Below are positions 54,484 to 64,000 of a stretch of DNA of 64,000 nt, in pieces. How positions within the stretch are numbered: the stretch's first letter is position 1; the number at the start of each line of letters is the position of its first letter. The notes beneath the pieces are model-generated. The model made no database searches and was not told the DNA's origin. It worked only from the letters and a program-made list of their open reading frames with translations. Location: positions 125,255,664 to 125,319,663 of the forward strand of contig CM035423.1 of NCBI GenBank assembly GCA_020310875.1, written 5' to 3'. A program made the translations under genes and the position numbers. The DNA is from Ceratopteris richardii (Eukaryota > Streptophyta > Polypodiopsida > Polypodiales > Pteridaceae).

Positions 54484-57048
54484 CTAACCGTGAGGTTCAA
54501 ATTCTTCGTCTGGAAAGACTACCGGTGCATAGGCTGTGTCTTGAATTGATCTATGGGTTTCTTTCGCACCTACCTCTCTGGCTTTCTCTCTCTTCTCTTC
54601 CTCGACTGCTACCTTGCACATCCATAAGTGGGTGTCTTCATGCATCCAAGAGGATCTTGACCCTATGGAATGCACAGATTCCGTATCATCTTTGGCTCTA
54701 TGGATGGGATTCCACTGGATAGGAGGTACATCTCTATGAGAGTAATCTTTGAGATTTACTTTGGTCGTAACACCTAAGTGTTGCAGGTACAAGGAATTGG
54801 TTCCCCAATCGTGTACCACTTGCAACTGTCGCATGAAGGGTCTTCCCAAAATCATCTCATAGGCATGATTTTTGCTGAAGTCACATATAGCAAATGTATG
54901 CTCAAACTCGACACCACAAGTGGTGAGAGTTATGCCTTCTAGCAATCCCAAGGGTCTTTCAATATGACCATCGGCCATCTGCAATTTCATTCTCGTTGGC
55001 CTGAGTGCTGGCTTGCCCAAACGCTTCCAAAGGGAAGTAGTGGCAATTGCAACTCCTGCACTTGAGTCCAAAATTGCCTTGGTGGTGTACTCCTGGTAGG
55101 TGATGGGAAGATAGGTGTTCCCTTCTTCACCTTCACACATATCTCCTATCTTATCCAAGGGAATTTCTGGCACTGTCCTATGGGATCCTACCTGGGAACG
55201 AGGTTTGGCTATTTCTGGTACTTGTTTGGCTACATGTTTCCATAATTCAGGTCTAACCTTGAGTAGCTCTTCTAACTTGAGATTGCACTGCACTTTAGTG
55301 TTTTTCACTACCTCTGTGTTCCTAGGTAAGACTGAGTCCTCATTTCGTACCATGACCGTGGGTGCTCTCATACAAGTAGACTTAGCTTCCCATGGTCCTG
55401 TGAAGTGGGGTAATTCTTGTAGAGAGTTAGACTCAAAGTCTAGTCTGTCCTGAGAGTGGGTGCTCTCCTTCCCCTCATAAATGGATGGGATATCTTGTGG
55501 GAACTGATCGTGTGCATCATCCACAAGTTCAATAGGAGGAGGGACTTCACTTTCGTTATCCCATTTGTCTTCTTGAATCTCTCGTAGGAAGTCTGGTGCA
55601 AACCGATTCATAGAAGAAGAAGTGTCTCGCTCCGTAGAATTAGGCACATAAGCAACCTGGGAAGGAGGGCTTATTCTATCGTTGGCTCTGTCCTCGTTCT
55701 CATAGATGGTTGGAGCACAAGCTTCCTGGGGAGGATTACTTATTCTATTACTTTTCCGAACAGGCTCATACGCTCCCTGAGAAGGAATGTAGGCAACCTG
55801 TGGAGGTACGTAAGCTTTCGAGGGAGGCTCATCTGCCTTTTGGGGGGGAAGATAAGCTTCTTGAGGAGGCACATGGGCTTCCTGAAGAGGCTGGCTTATC
55901 CGTTCCCTTGCCCTTTCCTTTCTTTGAGGGACAGGTTCCTTTTCTGATTGTGCAATTAGCCTCTCTATTCTTTCTAGCAGTCCATCAAAGTGTAACTGCG
56001 TCTTAGCTGAACTAGAAATGTTAAATAGGCGGCTGGCCTCAAACATGGTCTGAGCCAATTCCACCATTTTGGCACAAATTTTAGTTCGTTCAAGCTCTAG
56101 CTCGGCTCTAGGGTAGCATTTTTCATGATCGGTTATGGTTGGCCCTTCTTGGATTCTGGCCTGATATGCTTTAAGCATCATGTTTAGGTCTTCGGGAGTG
56201 GGATCAGCTAGGACTGATCCTACTCTAGGGGGTGGTGGGTTTAGGTGAGGTGGGTTGGAAGGTGGCTGGTCGGATGGCGATGGGAATGGTGGTGGTGGGG
56301 TAGTGTGGGAGGGAGTTTGAGTTGTGAGTTCGGTTATTCTGGCTCTTGTTTCTCTTACGCTTTCCTCGAGTTCACACATCTTTTTAGCCCATTGTCTTTT
56401 CATTCTTTCCCGACTATCTTTCCAAGCTCTAGTCCTTTTCTTGGTTATGCTCTCTGTTTCACTTGCCTCTGGGCCCTTTTCCTGGCTTACATCTTGGTCT
56501 TGCTGCAGTGCTTGGGCTCTAGTGACTACCTGTACTGGTGCAGTGGAAGTGACACTTCCTGAGGAATCTACAACCAACCCAATCACATTAATGGGAGTGA
56601 TTTTTGGCATATTATTAGGATTTTTAGGGCAATCTCGTAAGAGATGCTCTTTTCCACAATCTTGGCAAAAGCCTTGGATCGTCACCGACTGAGTTTGTGT
56701 AGGTGGAGGTAAGGGACAATCACGAATGAGGTGATCTCCTTGGCATCTGTAGCACGGTCCTCTTGGGAATGGCGGTCTTATTTGCCTAGGTTGAGGCCTA
56801 GGGTTGGGGTTTGCATAAATGACATTTGTGTACTCTGACTCCCAACTAGGTTCATTTGGCTCTTCACTATAGTAGGACTCACCATGTTCTGGAGACTGCA
56901 TGTAGTAAGCCTGGGGACTATCGACATGTGTAGAATCAAAGCTATGGTCACTCGGGTCACTTTCAGAAAGCAATGATGTTACAGGGACTATAGCTCTATT
57001 CAGGTTCTCTTCTGCTGCTGCATATTTTACTGGGATCACATTAGCTGG
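54484..57048 (-). CDS. gag C-terminal part and protease of A
   Basis: Contains the second and third CX2CX3HX4C knuckles (about 56740 and 56670), the Pro-rich and coiled linker with PPQEAYLPPQKADEPPSKAY-like repeats (about 55890-55730), and the retropepsin with A-I-L-D-S and ATTSLWKRLGKPALRPTRMK (about 55090-54980). The rest of gag is on the other strand at 60781-62748. Confidence 0.85.
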   Translation of the reverse strand, partial: PANVIPVKYAAAEENLNRAIVPVTSLLSESDPSDHSFDSTHVDSPQAYYMQSPEHGESYYSEEPNEPSWESEYTNVIYANPNPRPQPRQIRPPFPRGPCYRCQGDHLIRDCPLPPPTQTQSVTIQGFCQDCGKEHLLRDCPKNPNNMPKITPINVIGLVVDSSGSVTSTAPVQVVTRAQALQQDQDVSQEKGPEASETESITKKRTRAWKDSRERMKRQWAKKMCELEESVRETRARITELTTQTPSHTTPPPPFPSPSDQPPSNPPHLNPPPPRVGSVLADPTPEDLNMMLKAYQARIQEGPTITDHEKCYPRAELELERTKICAKMVELAQTMFEASRLFNISSSAKTQLHFDGLLERIERLIAQSEKEPVPQRKERARERISQPLQEAHVPPQEAYLPPQKADEPPSKAYVPPQVAYIPSQGAYEPVRKSNRISNPPQEACAPTIYENEDRANDRISPPSQVAYVPNSTERDTSSSMNRFAPDFLREIQEDKWDNESEVPPPIELVDDAHDQFPQDIPSIYEGKESTHSQDRLDFESNSLQELPHFTGPWEAKSTCMRAPTVMVRNEDSVLPRNTEVVKNTKVQCNLKLEELLKVRPELWKHVAKQVPEIAKPRSQVGSHRTVPEIPLDKIGDMCEGEEGNTYLPITYQEYTTKAILDSSAGVAIATTSLWKRLGKPALRPTRMKLQMADGHIERPLGLLEGITLTTCGVEFEHTFAICDFSKNHAYEMILGRPFMRQLQVVHDWGTNSLYLQHLGVTTKVNLKDYSHRDVPPIQWNPIHRAKDDTESVHSIGSRSSWMHEDTHLWMCKVAVEEEKREKAREVGAKETHRSIQDTAYAPVVFPDEEFEPHG

Positions 57049-58206
57049 GAAATTCATGAGTGGATCAAGAATTGTCCAGTGTGCCAAAAGAGACCCCCGG
57101 TGGAGCATGCGACTCTTTATCACATATCATTAATTCCAGATTGGAGTGCTCCATTGGTAGAATTTATGAGATCAGGAACATTACCTAGCAAGGCTAGTCT
57201 AGCAAGGAAACGAAGCATGGAGCAAGAGGCTAAAGACTATGCCTTAGTAGGAGACAACCTATATCGGAGAGGCAAAGATGGTTACTTAAGACTGTGTGTT
57301 CATGAATCAGACTACTTGAAAGTCTTGGAAACTTCACACATTAGTGTTGCAGGTGGACACTTTGGTCCTGACCGAGTAATTAAGACTATTCTATTCTCAA
57401 GACTTTGGTGGCCCACTCTTCATATAGATGCACATACCTATGTGAAGAAATGTGACACATGCCAACGTACCCAATACCCAATTAGAAAAGATGAGATGCC
57501 TTTGAGGCCAATGATGGGAGGACGTGCATTCTCGAAATGGGGGCATAGACTTTGTGGGTCCTATCAACCCCCCAGCTAGAAACTCCCATGCAGAGTACAT
57601 TATTGTAGCCACAGATTATTTCACAAAGTGGGTAGAAGTAAAAGCTACAACAAAGAATGATGCTCAAACAACAGCCAAGTTCTTATTTGAGAATGTGTTC
57701 ACGAGATATGGACTTCCAATAGAGTTAGTAAGTGATAGAGGAACACACTTCTTGAATGAAGTCATTGAAAATCTCCTCCAAGAGTTCTTGGTGATACATA
57801 AGAAGTCTGCCCCCTATCATCCACAAGCTAACGGACAAGCCGAGAGCACAAACAAGATCCTATGTAATGTACTGACAAAACTAGTAAATAACAAACGTTC
57901 TGATTGGGACAAACAACTTCATCATGCTGTTTGGGCTTACTGAGTTGCCTACAAAACGGTACTCAATGCCACCCCATTTCAGATGGTCTTTGGATAGAAT
58001 GTCGTGCTCCCTTTGGACTTCCTGATCCCAACTTTAAAAGTAGCACAAGAGCATGATTGGAATGGACATGAGTTATCCTCGAGGATCTTTGATTTAGAAC
58101 GCTTAGGTGAGACAAGGCTATGTGCGGCTGTAGGCATCTATGCTGCAAAGAAAAGGCAAAAGGCATACTTTGATGCACATATCAAAGATAAAGGATTAAA
58201 AGAGGG
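57049..58206 (+). pseudogene. Integrase region of B (inverted piece)
   Basis: Plus-strand integrase: C-P-V-C-Q-K-R-P-P-V-E-H-A-T-L-Y (end of first zinc module, about 57075), NLYRRGKDGYLRLCVHES, second module SVAGGHFGPDRVIK...CDTCQRTQYPIRKDE (57345-57490), core with the G-I-D-F-V-G-P (about 57545), ELVSDRGTHFLNE (57725) and SAPYHPQANGQAES (57805) blocks, then AKKRQKAYFDAHIKDKGLKE ending at the A insertion. More diverged than A and C are from each other. Broken, about three breaks. Confidence 0.82.
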
Positions 58207-58902
58207 TGTTAGCAGCGGACAAGGGACTGAAGGACTAACGAGGCATGGCAGTCAGAGAAGAGAGTCAGAAGGGAGAGAAGGCACAAGCAGACAAGGGAGT
58301 CAATGAAGATCTGGCAAATAGGCCAACAATTTTCCTCATGAAGAAGCAAGTATGAGCATTCACACAAATCTAGCACTTAGGCAACCCTTTAACTTTTCAA
58401 GAACCCTTACACCAATTAAAAGTGATTCTCATCACTAAACACCATTGTAAATACCATTTCATATTTTTGTAGCTCTATTTTGTGCAAGCCAAGGAGTCCT
58501 TGAGCTTGAGGAGCTTTAGAAGTATCTACCTACCAATTTTCGTAATTTTTAGATCTCGTTTGAGCCCTCAAATAAGCCCTGGAACCTAATTTTTAACTAG
58601 GCCGGACACTAGGTCTGAACAGGGCCAAAGCTAGTCAAAAACTATAAAAGGAGCTAGAGAGCTCATTTTTGAGGTTAGATTGTAATTGAAACGAACTTGT
58701 AAGAGCTTTTTGAAAGCAATCTAAGAACTCCATTGATTCTCACTCTTTGTCTTGCCTGGTGTGCGCGTGTGTGTGTATGTGTGTGCATGCTAGTGTGCTT
58801 CTCACTCACGCACTTGTGCCGCCACTTGCTCGAGGTCTTCATACCATCCTCACGTCTTCCCGGATTGACATTAAAGGAGGTGCTACTCATCATTGAGCTA
58901 CA
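58207..58902 (+). repeat. 5' LTR of A (696 bp)
   Basis: TGTTAGCAGCGG...GAGCTACA, preceded by GAGGG (58202-58206). TATAAAA at 58643-58649. A GTGCGCGTGTGTGTGTATGT-type patch lies near 58762. Confidence 0.93.
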
Positions 58903-58910
58903 CCAAATTT

Positions 58911-58930
58911 TGGCGCCGTTGCCGGGGATC
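58911..58930 (+). promoter_or_regulatory. Primer binding site of A, tRNA-Asp type
   Basis: TGGCGCCGTTGCCGGGGATC, 8 bases after the LTR, matches the complement of the plant tRNA-Asp(GUC) 3' end over 20 bases, as I recall that tRNA. Confidence 0.88.
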
Positions 58931-60780
58931 GAGCTTTGAGGACGAGCGTGTGATGGTAAGACGTAGAGTTGACGCGTTGGAGTTGTAGGTATTTTCTTCA
59001 CTCTCCTCGATTTTCTTTTACTTTCTTCGCCATCTTCATCACCATCATCAACATCACCATCTCCCACCTCCATCTCCATCATCGCGAAAATTTCTGTTTT
59101 TTGATCATATCACCTTCCCCACCTCATTTCCCTCATTTCACGTGTGAGAGAGAGCGAGAGAGCGATATTGTGTGTGCGGATTTTGCATGTTTCTTGAGTT
59201 TCATTGCAGGTTCTTGCCGAATCACCATCCCCAGCTTCCTGCGCAGGTACGAAAAACTTAGAAACTGTCTTGCGGTCGCAAGCTTCTGTCGATCGCGACT
59301 GACAGAAATTTTTGGTTTTTTACAAAATTGAGTGCACCACTAGAACAAGCACAAGGAGCACATCCTAAAACATCAAAAACAGTAGAAAAATTCCGAGGTT
59401 TTCTGTCAATCGCGACCGACAGCCTCTGTCAATCGCGACCGACAGCCTCTGTCAATCGCGACCGACAGACCCTGTGAATCGCGACCGACAGACCCTGTCA
59501 ATCGCGATCGACAGACCTCACGACCGACAGATTGCCACGTAGGACCCTGTCAATCGTGATTGATACCGTCGATCGCGATCGACAGCCACGACCGACACCT
59601 CTGTCAATCGCGATTGACACCGTCGATCGCGATCGACTGAAATTCCACGATTGATTGACTTTTACGCGTAGCCACGTGTCCATCGCGACTGATAGGCCCC
59701 CGATTGACTGAAATTTCGGCGAAAAATCCGGAAAACGTGTCGATCGCGATTGATACCGTCGATCGCGATTGACAGCCACGATCGACTCTGTCGATCGCGA
59801 TTGACACTGTTGATCGCGACTGACAGCCCCGACGGACACCTCTGTCAATCGCAATTGACAGACCTATCGATCGCGATTGACAGGCTTTTCGGCCAAAAAT
59901 TAGGGTTTGTTTTTGTTCAAAATTGGGGATAATTTTGGGGCAAAATAGTCAATCCATTAGCATTATTGAGGTTCCTACACTTGTGTTTTGGGAGAAAATC
60001 CTAGGATCTGTCAGCCAGATTGAATCTTGTTTTAACCCCTAAACCCTGAACAGTCATAACTTTGTCATACGATATCAATTTTTTGAGCTCTAGGGCTTGT
60101 TGGAAAGCTCGTGACATATACTACACGCCCTTGACTGTTTTTTATAAAGATAATGCGTTGATTTTCAGAGAGGGAATTTTGAAGTTAACCATACCCAGGG
60201 GGATCAAAGTCAGGGGTTTTTAGAATTGTTTTCTTAAAAATCACTATGCAAGTTAGTGTTTGTGCTACAGGACTGAAACTCATCGGTTCTGTCTTTGGCA
60301 TTTAAATCTTAAAGCTAACTTTGGAACTCTTACAGATCTATTGAGAGCTTCGAAAGGTGTTCTAAGCAAGTGTAAGTGCAAGCTTGGGAACACACTTCCT
60401 GGGCGTTCAAGGGCAACCAAGCAGGAGACAAAAGGTTGGAAACTTTTAACCCCCTCTGTCAATTCATAGTTTAGGCTAAGAACAGCGAGAGGTAGGAGTA
60501 AGTCAGGGCGACGATAGGCAGGTATCAAGTTGAAGACTACCTAAAAACTCAAGTTAAAGCTAAAAAGCTAATCTCTGTGTTGTCGATAACATAAAGGAAA
60601 AGAACCTAACGTGGAACGATCAACCTGAAAGTACGAAGAACATTCAAGTATTCCTAACGATGTAATATTAGACAAAATCTTAAACACGAGGAATAACTAA
60701 AAAGAACCAAGCGACTAATATAAAGTAACCAGCAACGAGGCTGTACTCTGGGCAAAGAATTGGGCTACTTAGATAGGCAT
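58931..60780 (+). other. 5' leader of A
   Basis: About 1.85 kb between primer site and gag, containing a TCATCACCATCATCAACATC pyrimidine-rich patch (about 59036-59060) and the palindromic array. No gene was found. Homologous to the leader of C. Confidence 0.7.
59286..59882 (+). repeat. Palindromic repeat array in the A leader
   Basis: In RNA sense the units read CTGTCAATCGCGACCGACAG, GTCGATCGCGATCGACAG and similar. Each has CTGTC/GACAG-type complementary ends around a CGCGA core, about 18-20 units. It is the same family as in C, but arranged differently, so copy number turns over fast. Confidence 0.88.
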
Positions 60781-62748
60781 ATGAACCTTAGATCAGGACG
60801 ACATCTAGTAAGGGAGAGACAAAGCCTTAGATCTTCAGAGGCTAGTGTTAACCACACTGCTAGGTCTTGGGCCCAGCAGTTGAGCCACCACTCGTACTAC
60901 CCTAGCTCTGAGACCAGTGAGTCAGAGATGTCTCAAGGCATGGACAGACCTACGGGAAGTTCATGAGTGCCTTACTTGTACAGGGTAGAAGGCCCTTACA
61001 AAACGCAGTTGGAATACCTTAGGACCAACCGATTAGGTGCTAGCATCTATGAGGACGGCCTAGGAAGATCTGTGGTACAGATTAAGAATCCTGATCAATC
61101 CATAGGACTAGAGCACCCAGCAGTCAAGTTTGAAAATGGTGCATACCTGGACAAAGAAGGAACCATATATGTAGTCACCAGTCACCCAGACAGGACAGAT
61201 GAATTTGGGAATGTAATCTCAGAGGCGGATTTAGGTGACTTGGAACAAGGGAACATGGGTGCGGAACCTAGAACCCCTCGAGGTAAATCAGTTCTCACTA
61301 GGATTATCACACCGGAATGGGTTCCCCAAGACAACAAGAGCATAGAGCTGCTCCTCAATCGAGAAACTGACGAAGCCTTTTGGAGGTATAAATCTAATCA
61401 GCCAACTGATATAGGAACTATCATGATCTATGAGTTTAAGGATCCGGATAGCCCAGGTAGAGTGACCTACTTAGATCACACCTCGGAAAGGATCTTTGTG
61501 GTGACAGAAAATGATAGGCATGCTTACACTTGGAAGGGTGAATTCATTTTCCCCCAACCAAGATCAAATGTATCCTATGGTCACCCTGGGGCTGGAACAT
61601 CCCAAGCTCATGGGACTCAAAGAGACAGAAGTAGAGATAGACCAGAAGTAAGCTTTGCCAACCCAGTGGGCAAAGAAAGAACGAGGACGGAGACGAATAG
61701 AGTAGAACCTGAGATACTTAGAGCTCACAGGAACCAAAGAAATGTGGATGGATTTCCTCTGCCGAGACCTAGAGAGCACACAAGAACTTTGAGACCGACC
61801 CAGCTCGTTAAGTCCATGAAGAATTACTTTGATGGCACAGGAGATCCCTATGATCATGTGGCGGAGTTCAAGCAAGTCTTGAGAGCTGAACAAGTGGAGG
61901 ATCTATTCACGCAGTACAATGCCTTCGGTCTAACCCTTAGGAACACAGCACTTACATGGTTTCAGCCATTGGATGAGCGCCAGTTCAGGAGCATAGACCA
62001 ACTCCTAGAGGCTTTCATTGTAGAGTTCTCTAAGAGTGGCATAAGACACAATACCTCATCATTGATTCACAGCTTCAAACAGACTCCCCAAGAGACTGTC
62101 AGATTGGCAGGAAGAAGATTTAGACAATATCTTGAAAGGTGCCCTGTTTCGGAGCTACCCACACCTGCCAAACAAGTAGCCTTATTCCTTGATGGATTGC
62201 TGAGTACGAAATTGAGATCCTATGTGTATCTGAAGGACCCTAGGACTATAGAGGAGTGTGTACGCATGTGCATTGACATTGAAGATAACCTAGGGGAAGA
62301 ACTAGAGCTTTCCAAAATCTACAAAGATTCAGATAGTGCTTCGAGTCACTCTTCCACGCAATCCACATCAATTGAGGAACTCGCAGAGAAAGTGGCCCAA
62401 AAACTAGGCGTCTCTAGCAAACAAATTCCGAGGTTTGCCCCTGTGAAAAGGTGTTATACTTGTGGTGGTGACCACATGGCGAACGTATGTCCCATTATGG
62501 CTCAACCCCAAGTTAATCCTAGTAGCCAGTACTGCACCATAGAACGGAGATACACCAATCACACTGCGCAAGATTGCCCATACAACAAGCAGGCGGTTAG
62601 GCAACCCTACCCTCAGCCATACCCTCAACAGGGAAGATACCAAAACCCGTACCCTCCACAACCATATGGCAGGCCACAACAACCGTATCAGCAACCCTAC
62701 CAAAACCAACAAAGGCCTCAGCCAGTGTTAGCTCAACAACCCCCTGCC
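60781..62748 (+). CDS. gag N-terminal part of A
   Basis: Starts MNLRSGRHLVRERQ at 60781. Contains RVEGPYKTQLEYLRTNRLGA, the capsid core MKNYFDGTGDPYDHVAEF (about 61820), the first zinc knuckle CYTCGGDHMANVC (about 62455), and the Y-P-Q-P-Y-P-Q repeats, ending at the inversion edge. About 97% like C by eye. Element A is counted as broken here. Confidence 0.85.
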
Positions 62749-63691
62749 TATGAAGTCATTAGGGTCACATTCTTCTAGCAAGGGCTGACACATGAACACT
62801 GAGATATCATAACCCTCCTCATCACAATGAGGTGTCCATTGTTCTTCATTCACTGCAATGTCCATGGTAGCTAAGATTTCTACCCAACCATGTGGCTCAA
62901 ATTCCTCATCTGGAAAGATCATCGGTGTATAGGCTGGGTCTTTGACTGGTCTATCTCCTGGAGAAGTTCCTTTTTCTCTCGCTTTTAGGCATTTCTCTTC
63001 TTCCTTTGCGACCTTGCACATCCACAAATGAGTATCTTCATGCATCTAGGATGTCTCAGATGAACTTTTAGAATGCAGAGAGATTGAATCTTCTTGCTCC
63101 TTATGGATAGGATTCCATTGTAGGGGTGGTACATCTCTGAAGGTGTAATCCTTCAAATTAACCTTGGTTGTGACCCCTAAGCGCTGTAAGTACAAGGAAT
63201 TGGTTCCCCAATCTTGTACAACTTGTAGTTGTCGTAGGAAGGGTCTTCCTAGGATCATCTCGTAGGTAGTAGTTTTACCAAAGTCACATATAGCAAAGGT
63301 GTGCTCGAACTCTACACCACAAGTGGTTAGAGTTATCCCTTCTAGCAATCCTAGAGGTCTTTCCACATGGCCATCAGCCATCCGAAGCTTCATTCTAGTT
63401 GGTCTTAATGCGGGTTTACCCCATTGCTTCCACAAGGAAGTGGTCGCAATAGCAACACCAGCACCAGAATCTATGCTCGCTTTGGTTGTGTAACCTTGGT
63501 AGGTGATCGGAAGATAAGTATTACCTTCCTCACCTTCACTCATGTCCCCTATTTTATCGAGAGGTACCTCTGGAACTTTTTGCTGAGAGCTTGCTTTTGG
63601 CATTTTAGAATCAAGTTCTGGAATCTGATCTTTCACATGATTCCATAGCTCAGGTTTTGCTTTGAGCAGCTCTTCTACAGTGAGATGACAC
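62749..63691 (-). pseudogene. B gag-end and protease
   Basis: Minus strand: VEELLKAKPELWNHVKDQIP, GEEGNTYLPITYQGYTTKAS, the retropepsin motif I-D-S-G-A-G-V (about 63475), HVERPLGLLEGITLTTCGVE, YEMILGRPFLRQLQ, LKDYTFRDVPPLQWNPIHKE, then W-V-E-I-L-A-T-M-D-I-A-V-N-E-E-Q-W. About 85% like A and C in protein by eye. Broken, about two breaks. Confidence 0.8.
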
Positions 63692-64000
63692 TGTAGAATG
63701 AGAGAGCAAACAATTCTTTGCAATTAGGTACAAACAAAATTGTGAAAGCCTAGATAGATATGAGCAAAATCATGAGAAAATGAGATAAGCAAGCAAGGGG
63801 GCTGGTTGCTGGAGTTTAGGACCGCTAAAACTAAGTGGGAAACTTTTCTAACTCATACAAATCAAGAAACAAAGGTGATATGGTGCTTATATAGAAATTT
63901 TATTTTTCCAACAATCTAGCTAACCACCTAGCAATTAGAGTAGGTGCACTTTTTGATGGGTAATTGACAAGATTTGAAATTTGATTGAATTTGATGGAGC
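63692..64000. other. Unassigned sequence interrupting B; possible edge of another element
   Basis: B coding ends at about 63691. The following sequence begins TGTAGAATGAGAG and has a minus-strand TATA-like TCTATATAAGC near 63885, which could mean an LTR lying across the window edge. No protein similarity was found. Confidence 0.35.

Larger units (their letters stand above)
47601..57048 (-). mobile_element. Element A, 3' part: gag-end, pol, 3' cargo, 3' LTR (minus strand)
   Basis: Highly similar to C in gag-end, protease, RT, RNase H and integrase, but with a different 3' coding part and a different U3. Together with 58207-62748 it makes an element of about 14.0 kb. The outer edge next to the 3' LTR carries CCCTC on plus (GAGGG on minus), the same 5 bp that precedes the 5' LTR at 58202-58206. 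LTRs differ at about 3 of 696 bases by eye, so it is very young. It is broken by the rearrangement and by about two breaks in coding. Confidence 0.88.
57049..62748 (+). other. Inverted segment, about 5.7 kb
   Basis: Within this interval both a piece of B (integrase, 57049-58206) and the 5' part of A (58207-62748) are on the plus strand, while all adjoining parts of the same two elements are on the minus strand. One end of the interval is inside A's gag and the other inside B. A single inversion explains both strand switches and the matching GAGGG duplications at A's two LTR edges. Confidence 0.8.
27791..63691 (-). mobile_element. Host Ty3/gypsy element B (OTA-type), carrying nested elements F, C and A
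   Basis: Element B is visible in pieces on the minus strand: gag-end/protease (63691-62749), a 3' coding part with a second protease-like domain (47600-46408 and 32397-30997), a hairpin plus purine tract (30996-30961) and the 3' LTR (30960-27791, split by F). Its integrase piece is at 57049-58206 on the plus strand because of an inversion. C lies between B's 46408 and 32397 edges; A lies in B's integrase region. Excluding nested elements the LTR would be about 615 bp. B's 5' LTR and most of gag are not in the window. Broken: several breaks plus the insertions, so oldest of the A/B/C family here. Confidence 0.8.

Noticed and set aside
57049-62748. Two separate A-family elements, one on each strand
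   Set aside because: The matching GAGGG flanks in B integrase sequence, equal LTR lengths of 696 bp and complementary content fit one insertion plus an inversion better.

Overview
The window is plant nuclear DNA that is mostly transposable elements with one convincing host gene. A seed-free vascular plant, probably a homosporous fern, is the best guess. This is inferred from the PLS-type pentatricopeptide (PPR) gene, the LINE type, decayed Ty1/copia and Ty3/gypsy elements, and giant OTA-type (Ogre/Tat/Athila-like) gypsy elements primed by tRNA-Asp. The species cannot be fixed from sequence alone.

Left part (1-27.8 kb): old, low-density sequence. It holds the 3' part of a copia element (1-2634), the PPR gene on the minus strand (5349-7589), and a 5'-truncated LINE whose poly(A) tail ends about 130 bp upstream of the PPR start (7721-~9420). 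Further on are two weak LTR candidates, a second copia relic (~12.46-14.7 kb) carrying a solo LTR with a 5-bp target duplication (12681-13688), a hAT/DUF659 transposase relic, long homopolymer and (GT)n tracts, a second 5'-truncated LINE (19505-~21320), and a decayed plus-strand gypsy element G (25061-~27676).

Right part (27.8-63.7 kb): one nest of LTR retrotransposons. Element B (minus, 27791 to ~63691) is the host. F (plus, 28177-30726, 2.55 kb, TSD ATGAT) sits in B's 3' LTR. C (minus, 32398-46407, 14.0 kb, two 608-bp LTRs) sits in B's 3' coding part. A (about 14.0 kb in total, two 696-bp LTRs, TSD GAGGG) sits in B's integrase region. A is split: its 3' part lies on the minus strand (47601-57048) and its 5' part on the plus strand (58207-62748). 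Together with a flipped piece of B this indicates an inversion of about 5.7 kb (57049-62748). By-eye LTR differences (A 3/696, C 4/608, F about 8 plus one small indel in ~500) suggest that A and C are very young and F somewhat older.

The most interesting biology is in the A/B/C family. Each element carries extra coding matter between integrase and 3' LTR. In B and C this is a second retropepsin-like domain (DSGA) followed by a basic region with repeated W-V-P-K motifs. In A the same slot holds a Pro/Ser/Thr-rich plus coiled-coil segment and an unrecognised region of about 450 residues. The 5' leaders carry arrays of a palindromic unit built on CGCGATTGA, and a perfect 7-bp-stem hairpin lies 16-17 bp from the 3' LTR in all three. 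These elements are treated here as fossils: parts and history are described, not the individual lesions.
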